Shown here piece by piece: positions 15,521 to 22,609 of a DNA stretch of 22,609 nt. This DNA is from CAZNEZ01 sp964572475 (GTDB lineage: Bacteria; Bacillota; Clostridia; Lachnospirales; Lachnospiraceae). Location of the stretch: positions 1 to 22,609 of the forward strand of contig CAZNEZ010000043.1 in NCBI GenBank assembly GCA_964572475.1, given 5' to 3'. A model generated the notes under the pieces. It worked only from the letters and a program-made list of their open reading frames with translations. It was not told the origin of the DNA and ran no database searches. The translations under genes and the position numbers were made by a program. How positions within the stretch are numbered: position 1 is the stretch's first letter; each line of letters opens with the position of its first letter.

Positions 15521-17245
15521 TTATGATAACTTTGTAAATATATTAACTTCTTTTTCTAATTCCTTAGAAATGTTATCATTCTTAACCATGTCATCATTTA
15601 TGCTAGACATGCTTGTTACAAGATCTGAAGCGTTAAGAGCAACTGATTCGATTGCATTAGCACTCTCGTCTATTGTCTTACCAATTGCCATTATTGAATC
15701 TGCGACTTCATTCATTGTCTTTTCTAATTCATCTGAACTATCAGCTACTTTTTGAAGAATCTGATCAAATTTAGTTGAATCATCATTATATTGAACAGCT
15801 GTATCAACCAACTTATCATAATCCGATAATACTTGATTGTCAACAAATTTTAACATCTGATTAGCATTGTCAGCAAGTTCTGTAACTGCTGCTGTAACAA
15901 CTACACTAATCTCCTGAATATTATTAGCTGTAGTTCTACTATTATCAGCAAGTACTCTAATCTCATCTGCAACTACTGCAAATCCTTTTCCTGCTTCGCC
16001 TGCTCTTGCGGCTTCAATAGAAGCATTAAGTGCTAAAAGGTTAGTCTGGCTTGCAATCTCAAGAATTTCATCAGTAAGTTCATTAATTGCTGTAACCTTC
16101 TTACTATTCTCCATTGATTCTCGAAGAACTTTTCCAATCTCCTGAACTAATTCTGATGCATTTTTTCTATTCTGTACAGATGATTCTTTAAGTACTTTAG
16201 CTCTGTCTTTAATTGTCTTAGCGTAATCCGAACCTTGATTAGCATCACTGCTCATATCTTTAACAGATGTCTTAACATAATCTGATTGACTAACAAGTGA
16301 AGAAGAAGTTGCTGATACCTCCTCCATGCTAGCTGCTAATTCCTGCATAGCTGCGGAAGTATCGTTAACAAGCTCATTAGCATTGTTAACCTGACTTGTA
16401 ACTGACTCTACTGACTCTGAAAGTTCACCTGAATTCTCTTTAACCTCAGCAATAACCATCTGAAGTCTATCAAGTAATGCATTGATTCCTGTTGCCAATA
16501 ATCCTACCTCGTCTTTTGTCTTAACAATAACTCTCTCTGTTAAGTCGCCATCAGAATTATTAATTGATTCAACAATACCACTAACTTTGTTAGTAGCTGT
16601 CTTGATTGGTTTAACAATGCCTCTTGACACATAAATCAAGCAGATAATAGCAACAAAAATATAAATAGCTATAAAGAAAAGTATCGCTTCAATTGCAGAA
16701 GTAACAGACTCTGACTGATATGTCTTAGCTTCTTCTACACCATTAATAAAATATTGTGTAAGATTAGTAAGTGCAACATCCAGATTCTCTCTATCTGTCT
16801 CTACATCGCCCCAGCACAATGTATACGCTTCATCATGCTTTTGCTGATTGCTGAGTGTAATCGCTTTGTCTGCATCATTCCTATACTTAACAAGTGTTGC
16901 TGATACTTCATGATACAAATCTGTAACTTCCTGATCCTTAATTGTCTTTACAAACTTTGTAATCTGCTTGTCCAGGTTAGTATTAGTTGCTGAAATCCTA
17001 TTGACGATTTTATTTCTCTCTAAACTATCTGCACTCAGATGTGCAAACAGATTTGCTTGTAACTGCTGATAATAAATCTGTATCTCATCAAGGTTCTGAA
17101 TAGATGTTAAATATTCATCAGATATTGTTTCACTTTTCTCTTTAACCTTATTAATTTTAACTACATTGATTACTGAACTTATCAAAAATATAATTCCTAA
17201 AACAATCAGAATCATCATAATTTTAGTTCCAATTTTTTTCTTCAT
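15521..17245 (-). CDS. Methyl-accepting chemotaxis protein
   Basis: Membrane chemoreceptor that signals to CheA/CheW. The 574 residues comprise TM1 (8-28), an extracellular helical sensor region (30-185, four-helix-bundle-like), TM2 (186-207), a HAMP linker (208-265) and a long cytoplasmic coiled coil with the highly conserved hairpin tip IASQTNLLALNASIEAARAG (397-416) continuing into GKGFAVVADEIR. The ligand is unknown. The ATG at 17245 is chosen because GGAGGACAG lies just upstream and the lysine-rich stretch before TM1 follows. An upstream in-frame start at 17428 would add 61 residues, overlap the preceding gene and span the promoter. Monocistronic. Together with the YvyF-like protein it suggests a motile organism. 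Confidence 0.95.
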   Translation of the reverse strand: MKKKIGTKIMMILIVLGIIFLISSVINVVKINKVKEKSETISDEYLTSIQNLDEIQIYYQQLQANLFAHLSADSLERNKIVNRISATNTNLDKQITKFVKTIKDQEVTDLYHEVSATLVKYRNDADKAITLSNQQKHDEAYTLCWGDVETDRENLDVALTNLTQYFINGVEEAKTYQSESVTSAIEAILFFIAIYIFVAIICLIYVSRGIVKPIKTATNKVSGIVESINNSDGDLTERVIVKTKDEVGLLATGINALLDRLQMVIAEVKENSGELSESVESVTSQVNNANELVNDTSAAMQELAASMEEVSATSSSLVSQSDYVKTSVKDMSSDANQGSDYAKTIKDRAKVLKESSVQNRKNASELVQEIGKVLRESMENSKKVTAINELTDEILEIASQTNLLALNASIEAARAGEAGKGFAVVADEIRVLADNSRTTANNIQEISVVVTAAVTELADNANQMLKFVDNQVLSDYDKLVDTAVQYNDDSTKFDQILQKVADSSDELEKTMNEVADSIMAIGKTIDESANAIESVALNASDLVTSMSSINDDMVKNDNISKELEKEVNIFTKLS

Positions 17246-17280
17246 ATGCTGTCCTCCACGACTTTTATTATAATATATAT

Positions 17281-17309
17281 AGTTTACATCATTCGACCTT
17301 TTTTTACAA
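17281..17309 (-). promoter_or_regulatory. SigA-type promoter of the chemoreceptor gene
   Basis: TTGTAA (17309-17304), 17-bp spacer, TAAACT (17286-17281), giving a start about 30 nt before the ATG. A flagellar SigD promoter (TAAA-N15-GCCGATAT) was looked for; GGTCGAAT nearby is only a weak resemblance with wrong spacing. Confidence 0.5.
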
Positions 17310-17405
17310 CTCATCTTTAAACAAATTGCACAATATTTCCAATATTTTTTAATAGCATCTATATTATTTTTATAATAGCATTTCATCATGCCAATTTTTA
17401 TAATA

Positions 17406-17873
17406 TTATCTTTTAGATGCCATATCACGCATATTCATTAGTTTTTCTCTGTCGATTAGTAAAACTTCGTTATCATCTGCAAGCTCATATGCCTGTTTTG
17501 TAAAAGTACTATTTGTAACAACTATACTTTCCTCACATTCATAATGTTTCATAGCAGAAATCACTTCCTGTACTGATTTTACTCCCACTGGATTAGAATA
17601 TCTCTTACACTGTACCGCAATTCTAACATCTTCATGACCTACTATAATATCAGCTCCAAAATCACCACTGGCCTTTGTCATTCCAATAATATCGTATCCG
17701 TTATACATAAATATAGCGGCAACATATTCTTCAAAGGCTTCACCGCTCATCTGGTCAACTTGCTTCATAGACAAATTAACCTCGCTAGGTGTCATTTTCA
17801 CCTTAGCGAGGACCCATTTGCAAAAAAGTAGTAATACAACTATACCTATTATTACGATTAATATTTTTTCCAT
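17406..17873 (-). CDS. Membrane-anchored Mrr-like restriction endonuclease domain protein
   Basis: 155 residues: an N-terminal transmembrane helix (about 3-22), then a compact Mrr_cat-type PD-(D/E)xK domain (about 38-140). Catalytic candidates are Glu45 in SGEAFEEYVA, Asp75 in GADIIV, and Gln88 and Lys90 in AVQCKRY; the Q-x-K form is normal for the Mrr group. The domain would face the cytosol. No methyltransferase or specificity gene is near, so a classical restriction-modification role is unlikely; Mrr itself cuts modified DNA. The ATG directly follows the mntP stop without a gap and has only a distant GGAG, so translation is probably coupled to mntP. Last gene of its unit. Function unproven. 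Confidence 0.85.
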   Translation of the reverse strand: MEKILIVIIGIVVLLLFCKWVLAKVKMTPSEVNLSMKQVDQMSGEAFEEYVAAIFMYNGYDIIGMTKASGDFGADIIVGHEDVRIAVQCKRYSNPVGVKSVQEVISAMKHYECEESIVVTNSTFTKQAYELADDNEVLLIDREKLMNMRDMASKR

Positions 17874-18467
17874 TTATAAAATATGCTCCAACAATATCTT
17901 AATTCCTATCACTATAAGAATAACGCCTCCTGCAACCTCTGCCTTAGACTTATATTTTGTTCCAAATACATTACCAATCTTAACACCTGCAACTGAAATC
18001 ACAAAAGTGGTAACTCCAATAATCGCAAACGATAACCATATTGATATGGCAGCTCCAATTCCAAATATATTCAGGCTATCTCCGAGAGTTGCAAATGCAA
18101 CCCCTACAGCTAGTGCATCTATACTTGTGGCTATAGCCATAAAAAATAATTCTTTTATATCAAATACATCTGTACAATCGTCGTTTTTTTCCTCAGGGCT
18201 AAACGCTTCTCTTATCATATTGCCTCCGATAATAACAAGTAGTCCAAATGCAATCCAATGATCATATGATGCAATAATATCTAAAAATCTACTGCCTAAA
18301 AACCATCCAATCATTGGCATTCCTGCTTGAAATACCCCAAAGAAAAGTGCTATAACAACTGCTTGTCCATAATTAATTTTTTTCATCTTGAGCCCTTTGC
18401 AAATAGATACAGCAAATGCGTCCATAGAAAGACCTACTCCAATTAAGAATATCTCAAAGAATCCCAC
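17874..18467 (-). CDS. mntP: Putative manganese efflux pump MntP
   Basis: Small inner-membrane exporter of Mn2+. The 197 residues form six predicted membrane helices in two homologous halves, each with the family motif: GLSMDAFAVSICKG near the start and ATSIDALAVGVAFA after the central loop, both with a membrane Asp thought to bind metal. Length is normal. The start is a GTG with AAGGAG placed inside the last codons of the upstream DUF368 gene, whose stop lies 2 bp before, so translation is coupled. No manganese (yybP-ykoY) riboswitch is seen; expression probably follows the operon promoter. Confidence 0.94.
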   Translation of the reverse strand: MGFFEIFLIGVGLSMDAFAVSICKGLKMKKINYGQAVVIALFFGVFQAGMPMIGWFLGSRFLDIIASYDHWIAFGLLVIIGGNMIREAFSPEEKNDDCTDVFDIKELFFMAIATSIDALAVGVAFATLGDSLNIFGIGAAISIWLSFAIIGVTTFVISVAGVKIGNVFGTKYKSKAEVAGGVILIVIGIKILLEHIL

Positions 18468-18469
18468 TT

Positions 18470-19366
18470 CTATTTCTCCTTAGATTTATTATCCATGTAA
18501 TATTTTAGCACCTGTAATCCAATAATGACTGCACCACCGATAATAAAGAATACAACATTAAATGTGCTAAATGTCATGGCTGGTCTTGGGCTTTCCTTAA
18601 GGCTTTCAGGTCCTCTTACTATAGCATAGAAAGAACCCAGCATTAGACCGATAATCAAATATATCATCTGAGGACGATGCTTCTCAAGACCGATTTTTAG
18701 AAGTTTAACAACAGAACAAATACCTGCAATAACTCCAAATCCAAATATAAATAGTGCTGGAACATATGAGAAATCCATTGTGAGGAATCCATGAATTGCT
18801 CCCATAACAGCTTCATATATACCAAATATAAGCATGAGTGTTGAACCTGATATTCCAGGAAGAACCATTGCTGAAATAGCTAGCATAGCACAAAAGAATA
18901 GATAAACACCTGTGCCAGCGGAGAAATTACCCCATGACAAATCAACTCCACCCATTATGGATTGTTTTGAAAAATAAGTAACACATGAAACAACAGCAAT
19001 ACCTAAAATAGTAAAAATAATATATTGATACTTACCCTTTAAGCTATCTCTTTCTTCATAAGCAATAAGTGGTATTGCAAAAAAGACAAATCCCATAAAC
19101 AACGAACTAATCTCATATATATTCTTACTTAATACAGCATTTATCACAATAGCTGCAAGAGCCATACCTGACACCCAGCCTATTCCAAGTTTAATAAGAA
19201 AACTAATTGCTTTCTTTCTCTTTTCTTTATCCTTTGAAACAATATCATTAAGCGAATTAATAAATCCATCATATATTCCCATAAGAAACGCCACAGTACC
19301 ACCCGAAACTCCAGGCACACTATCAGCTAAAGCCATCAAGAAGCCTCCTAAAATCTTAATTAACAT
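18470..19366 (-). CDS. DUF368 family membrane protein, polyprenyl-phosphate transporter type
   Basis: Integral membrane protein of 298 residues with about eight to nine helices. Two related halves carry the signature ADSVPGVSGGTVAFLMGIY near the N-terminus and MVLPGISGSTLMLIFGIYE in the middle, the inverted-repeat hallmark of DUF368. Members of this family have been shown to move undecaprenyl phosphate back across the membrane for reuse in cell-wall synthesis; that role is inferred here from family membership. GAGAGAGG precedes the ATG by about 8 nt. It starts 14 bp after hisC and ends 2 bp before mntP. Confidence 0.9.
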   Translation of the reverse strand: MLIKILGGFLMALADSVPGVSGGTVAFLMGIYDGFINSLNDIVSKDKEKRKKAISFLIKLGIGWVSGMALAAIVINAVLSKNIYEISSLFMGFVFFAIPLIAYEERDSLKGKYQYIIFTILGIAVVSCVTYFSKQSIMGGVDLSWGNFSAGTGVYLFFCAMLAISAMVLPGISGSTLMLIFGIYEAVMGAIHGFLTMDFSYVPALFIFGFGVIAGICSVVKLLKIGLEKHRPQMIYLIIGLMLGSFYAIVRGPESLKESPRPAMTFSTFNVVFFIIGGAVIIGLQVLKYYMDNKSKEK

Positions 19367-19380
19367 ATATTTTCCTCTCT

Positions 19381-20445
19381 CTAATTCTTTGATTGAATAA
19401 ATTCTCTAATAGCTTCAAAAAGTCTATCCATCTGTTCATCAGTTCCAATTGTAATTCTAAGAGAATTACTTATATTTCTAGTATTCCAGTGTCTAACAAA
19501 GATATCCTTTTTTCTAAGAAACATAAATATTTCATTAGCACTGTATTTTTCATGAGATGCAAAGATAAAGTTGGCTTTAGAATCTGGAAAGTTAAAACCA
19601 AGCTTAGCAAGCTCTTCCTTACTTCTTTCTCTTGTTGCAATTATCTTTTCAGTAATCTTGTGAAAATATTCATCATCTTTAATAGCAGCAACTCCCATTT
19701 TAAGCGAAGTCTGATTAAGCGTATATGAGTTAATAGAGAATTTAACATCATTCATTGCCTTGATAAGCGCAGAATTACCCATTGCATATCCAATACGAAT
19801 TCCAGCCATAGCTCTTGACTTTGAAAATGTCTGCACAACCAAAAGATTATCGTACTTCTCAACAAGTTCAAGTGCTGACTTTCCGCCAAAATCAATATAC
19901 GCTTCATCTACAACAACTACTACATCCTGATTATGCTTAATTATGTCCTCAACAACAGACAAATCTTCATAAAGAGCCGTTGGCGCGTTAGGATTAGGGA
20001 AGATAACTCCTCCATTCTCCTTATAATAATTCTCCTTAACTATATGATAATTATTATCAAGTGGAATTGTCTCATATGGTATCTTATATAACTCTGACCA
20101 GACTGGATAAAATGAATATGTTATCTCTGGAAAAAGAATTGGCTTATTAGAATTGAAAAATGTCATAAATACAACCGATAGTACATCATCTGAACCAACT
20201 CCCGAATATACCATGTCAGATTTAATTCCATAATACTCGGCAAGCGCTTCATTAATAGCAGTACAATTCTGGTCTGGATATAGTCTAAGACAATCAATAT
20301 CAAAATCTTCTTTTGCCTTTTCTACCATAGGAGATGGCGGATATGGGCATTCATTAGTGTTTAATTTTATCATGTTCTTGTTGTTAGGCTGTTCACCTGC
20401 AACATATGGAACAACTCTTCGTATATTTTTTTCCCAAGCTTTCAT
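19381..20445 (-). CDS. hisC: Histidinol-phosphate aminotransferase family protein
   Basis: PLP-dependent fold-type I aminotransferase, 354 residues, HisC length. Landmarks: KLNTNECPYPPSP (27-39), GVGSDDVL (82-89), FPNPNAPT (149-156), DEAY (180-183), the PLP lysine Lys209 in TFSKSRAMAGIRIGY, and a C-terminal LRITIGT. The NENPYPPSP-like start and SRAxAGxR signature point to HisC, which converts imidazole-acetol phosphate to histidinol phosphate with glutamate. No other his genes are in the window, so the enzyme could equally serve aromatic amino acid transamination. The ATG has AAAGGA 10 nt upstream. It lies 43 bp after the other aminotransferase. Confidence 0.87.
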   Translation of the reverse strand: MKAWEKNIRRVVPYVAGEQPNNKNMIKLNTNECPYPPSPMVEKAKEDFDIDCLRLYPDQNCTAINEALAEYYGIKSDMVYSGVGSDDVLSVVFMTFFNSNKPILFPEITYSFYPVWSELYKIPYETIPLDNNYHIVKENYYKENGGVIFPNPNAPTALYEDLSVVEDIIKHNQDVVVVVDEAYIDFGGKSALELVEKYDNLLVVQTFSKSRAMAGIRIGYAMGNSALIKAMNDVKFSINSYTLNQTSLKMGVAAIKDDEYFHKITEKIIATRERSKEELAKLGFNFPDSKANFIFASHEKYSANEIFMFLRKKDIFVRHWNTRNISNSLRITIGTDEQMDRLFEAIREFIQSKN

Positions 20446-20488
20446 GTGTCTTATTCCTTTTTGTTTACATTATGATTGATTTAGAATA

Positions 20489-21676
20489 TTATTTTATTAA
20501 CTGCTCTGCAAGTGCCTTAAATCCTGGAAGAGAATTCTTAATTGTATCGTATGATACACAATATGCAATCCTTACATATCCTTTGCATGCAAATGAACTT
20601 CCTGGAACTACAAGAATATTATGTTTTTTGGCTTCATTAACAAATTCTTTTTCATCTTCTAAAGGTGACTTAACAAATAAGTAAAATGCTCCTTCTGGTT
20701 TAATACATTCATAGCCATATTCGGTTAAACTTCCGTATAACAATTCTCTATTTCTATTATATATCTCAAGGTCTACTTCAGAATCAAGAGATAGTGCAAC
20801 TGCTCTTTGAATTAAAGATGGTGCATTTACGAATCCAAGTACTCTATTTGCAATTGTAGCTGCCTGATAAATATGAGCGTAATCATTTACTTCATCAGGT
20901 ATTACTATGTATCCAATTCTTTCTCCTGGAAGAGATAAGGATTTACTGTATGAATAACCTACTATAGTGTTATTATAGTATTTTGTAAGATAAGGAACTT
21001 CTACACCATCATATGCTAATTCCCTGTATGGTTCGTCTGAAAAGATAAAGATATCATGTCCAAACTCTTTTTGTTTTTTCTCTAAAACAGCCGCAATCTT
21101 TTTAATTGTTGCTTCTGAATATACTACACCAGTTGGATTATTAGGTGAATTAATTATTACAATCTTAGTCTTATCAGTAATCTTAGCTTCAAACTCTTCT
21201 ATATTAGGCTGGAAATCAACTGTATTTGGTGATATCTCAATAAGTTTGCCATCATAGTTAGCTGCATATGAACGATATTCTACAAAATATGGTGCAAAAG
21301 CAATAACTTCATCACCCGGATTCACCAATGCCTTAAATGTAATATTCATTCCACCTGCTGCACCAACTGTCATTATTAGATTGTTGGCAGTAAACTTTGT
21401 TCCAAATCTCTTATTAAGAGACTGTGCAATTGCTTCTCTAACATCATCAAATCCTGCATTGCTCATATAACCATGAACATATAAAGAATTTTCTTCCTGA
21501 AGAATCTTAATAAGATTCTCTTTTACTGAATCTGGAGTCGGAACGCTAGGATTACCCAGACTAAAATCGTATACTTTATCAGCGCCATAAATCTTTGCTA
21601 ATCTCTTTCCTTCCTCAAACATCTCTCTGATAACTGAATTGTTATTAACAAGTCCAACCATTTTATCTGCTATCAT
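20489..21676 (-). CDS. Class I aminotransferase, aspartate-aminotransferase type
   Basis: PLP enzyme of 395 residues, subgroup I-gamma-like. Landmarks: DFSLGNPSVPTP (37-48), TVGAAGGMN (103-111), INSPNNPTG (175-183), SDEPYREL (213-220), the PLP lysine Lys245 in YSYSKSLSLPGERIGY and a C-terminal VRIAYCVS with the carboxylate-binding Arg. Probably moves amino groups between aspartate or another amino acid and 2-oxoglutarate; the exact substrate cannot be read from the sequence. The ATG at 21676 is preferred over the one at 21691, because the latter is part of the AATGGAGGAA ribosome site that lies 8 nt upstream. Confidence 0.92.
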   Translation of the reverse strand: MIADKMVGLVNNNSVIREMFEEGKRLAKIYGADKVYDFSLGNPSVPTPDSVKENLIKILQEENSLYVHGYMSNAGFDDVREAIAQSLNKRFGTKFTANNLIMTVGAAGGMNITFKALVNPGDEVIAFAPYFVEYRSYAANYDGKLIEISPNTVDFQPNIEEFEAKITDKTKIVIINSPNNPTGVVYSEATIKKIAAVLEKKQKEFGHDIFIFSDEPYRELAYDGVEVPYLTKYYNNTIVGYSYSKSLSLPGERIGYIVIPDEVNDYAHIYQAATIANRVLGFVNAPSLIQRAVALSLDSEVDLEIYNRNRELLYGSLTEYGYECIKPEGAFYLFVKSPLEDEKEFVNEAKKHNILVVPGSSFACKGYVRIAYCVSYDTIKNSLPGFKALAEQLIK

Positions 21677-21711
21677 TTCAAATTCCTCCATTTTATAATA
21701 ATATAATGCAT

Positions 21712-22185
21712 TTACTTTTTATTAAGGTAACGCATCTCGCCTTCTTCCTTGCTTTCAGGAACCATACTTGATATGTTTCTTCTCGGTCTGTCACCATCAA
21801 TAGCCTGCTTAAGCTGTCTGGCTGTACAGTCTTTACAACATCTTCCTGTTAAAATAGGCTTCCCACATTCTAAGCATCTCTTTGTATGCTCTATCACTTC
21901 AAATCGACCTTCTCTAATAAATGCCTTAATAGTTGACATTGATACTCCTGTAACCTCTGAAATAGTATAAATGGACACATCCGCATGCGAGTGTTCTTCA
22001 ATATAATTTCTAACCTTGGCATACTCATTAAATTCCTGATGATGGCATGCCTCACATTCGTATACACCTAGTCCTTGATATATCATTGAACCCTTGCACT
22101 CTCTGCACGTAGTAGGTTTGGTTAACTTATCATCACAACTTCTAAGGAATGTTTCAATAATGTTTTTATCATCTTCACTAAACAT
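21712..22185 (-). CDS. YvyF-like (TIGR03826) zinc-ribbon, helix-turn-helix protein
   Basis: 157 residues, soluble. A first zinc ribbon (Cys27/Cys30 and Cys44/Cys47, CREC...CEAC) is followed by a helix-turn-helix segment SIYTISEVTGVSMSTIKAFIREGRF (71-95) and a second zinc knuckle (Cys104, Cys107, Cys116/117, Cys120), then a charged tail. The HTH-plus-CLECGKPILTG..C..C part matches YvyF/TIGR03826 proteins often found beside flgM in flagellar clusters; the N-terminal ribbon is similar in style. Here it is not in a flagellar operon. The ATG at 22185 is chosen because CGGAGGT lies 8 nt upstream; a start at 22257 would overlap the receiver gene and the promoter. It heads a run of genes with gaps of 35 bp or so. 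Exact role unknown. Confidence 0.7.
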   Translation of the reverse strand: MFSEDDKNIIETFLRSCDDKLTKPTTCRECKGSMIYQGLGVYECEACHHQEFNEYAKVRNYIEEHSHADVSIYTISEVTGVSMSTIKAFIREGRFEVIEHTKRCLECGKPILTGRCCKDCTARQLKQAIDGDRPRRNISSMVPESKEEGEMRYLNKK

Positions 22186-22228
22186 TTGTTTGTACCTCCG
22201 GTAAGTAATCTCACTACTATAAAACGAG

Positions 22229-22257
22229 ATTATATCACAAATCCGCTCTATCAGCAA
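22229..22257 (-). promoter_or_regulatory. SigA promoter of the YvyF-like gene and downstream operon
   Basis: TTGCTG (22257-22252), 17-bp spacer, consensus TATAAT (22234-22229) with a TGn extension. The -35 overlaps the last codons of the receiver gene. It could drive six genes down to 17406. Confidence 0.7.
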
Positions 22258-22609
22258 TAATGTATTTTTCTATAATCTGGAACATCTTAGTTACATTTAC
22301 AGGTTTAGATATAAAATCATCTATGCCTGCTTCTTTTGATTTTCTAGCATCTTGTTCAAATGCATCCGCAGTCATTGCGATTATAGGAATGGTCTTAGCA
22401 TCTGCTCTATCTATGCCTCTAATAGCTATAGTTGCATCAACTCCGTCCATTTCTGGCATCCTTATATCCATTAATATAGTATCATAATAACCTTGTTTAG
22501 AAATTTCAAATGCCTCAACCGCCTTTTTACCATCTTTAAAATGTTCTACAATCATACCTTTCTTATTAAGAAGCTTAATTGCAATCTCTGCATTTAAGTC
22601 ATTATCTTC
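22235..22609 (-). CDS. C-terminal receiver domain of a larger signalling protein, 5'-partial
   Basis: The reading frame is open to the right edge and starts there with EDNDLNAEIA, the first strand of a receiver domain with its acidic pair. The phosphoacceptor is Asp48 of the visible part in ILMDIRMPEMDG, followed by AMTADAF (conserved Thr) and SKPV (conserved Lys). The protein ends right after the domain. The VEDNxxN start and MPEMDG type are characteristic of receivers at the end of hybrid sensor histidine kinases, so the unseen part is probably the kinase; a stand-alone receiver protein is possible. Confidence 0.88.
   Translation of the reverse strand, partial: EDNDLNAEIAIKLLNKKGMIVEHFKDGKKAVEAFEISKQGYYDTILMDIRMPEMDGVDATIAIRGIDRADAKTIPIIAMTADAFEQDARKSKEAGIDDFISKPVNVTKMFQIIEKYIIADRADL

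Noticed and set aside
17250..17345. Flagellar SigD promoter for the chemoreceptor
   Set aside because: Only a weak GGTCGAAT resemblance to GCCGATAT was found, and the distance from TAAA is too long; a SigA-type promoter fits better.
17246..17428. Longer chemoreceptor start at 17428
   Set aside because: It would overlap the nuclease gene, include the promoter at 17281-17309 and add 61 residues foreign to the family; ATG 17245 has a strong GGAGG site.
17406..17873. Classical restriction-modification system
   Set aside because: No methyltransferase or specificity gene is present in the window; the Mrr-like protein is short and membrane-anchored.
22186..22257. Longer start of the YvyF-like protein at 22257
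   Set aside because: It overlaps the receiver gene and the consensus TATAAT promoter; the GGAGGT before ATG 22185 decides the start.

Overview
The window looks like chromosomal DNA of a low-GC, anaerobic Firmicute, most likely Lachnospiraceae or a relative. This rests on the AT-rich composition, strong AGGAGG-type ribosome sites, DUF4250 and DUF368 proteins, a short clostridial-type ThiC, a CadC-type metal regulator and a YvyF-like flagellar-family protein. The genus cannot be named from this sequence alone. No rRNA, tRNA, CRISPR array, prophage or intact transposon was seen.

Layout, left to right. (1) 1-1893, minus: the 5' part of a large secreted protein with a signal peptide, an NHL-like beta-propeller, Ig-like domains and 80-residue FIVAR-like repeats. 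It runs off the left edge, and a one-base frameshift interrupts its signal peptide. (2) 2320-3684, plus: citrate synthase, divergent from it, with its own promoter, a TTG start and a strong terminator shared with (3). (3) 3803-5874, minus: a membrane-anchored polysaccharide deacetylase downstream of an AAA_14/DUF4143 ATPase whose Walker B and nuclease-like motifs look worn. (4) 6017-6199, plus: a small DUF4250 protein. (5) 6246-8916, minus: a metal-resistance operon (ArsR/CadC regulator, lone HMA metallochaperone, CPC-type P1B ATPase) behind a near-consensus promoter with a perfect 12-6-12 palindromic operator. (6) 8947-9043: a 97-bp nested palindrome closing the clpB unit. (7) 9067-11801, minus: clpB with its promoter. 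(8) 11876-15502, minus: a thiamin operon (thiD, thiC, thiE, HAD phosphatase) preceded by a TPP riboswitch and intrinsic terminator. (9) 15521-17309, minus: a methyl-accepting chemotaxis protein with its own promoter. (10) 17406-22257, minus: a tightly packed unit of YvyF-like zinc protein, aspartate-type aminotransferase, hisC-like aminotransferase, DUF368 transporter, mntP and a membrane-anchored Mrr-like nuclease, probably driven by a promoter at 22229-22257. (11) 22235 to the right edge, minus: the C-terminal receiver domain of a larger signalling protein, probably a hybrid histidine kinase.

Most genes are ordinary housekeeping or accessory genes. The best leads are: the frameshifted repeat adhesin; the TPP switch, whose P1 3' strand mimics one terminator arm; the 97-bp palindrome; the HAD phosphatase inside the thiamin operon; the degenerate ATPase; and the nuclease translationally abutting mntP. 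No convincing new multi-gene system was seen.
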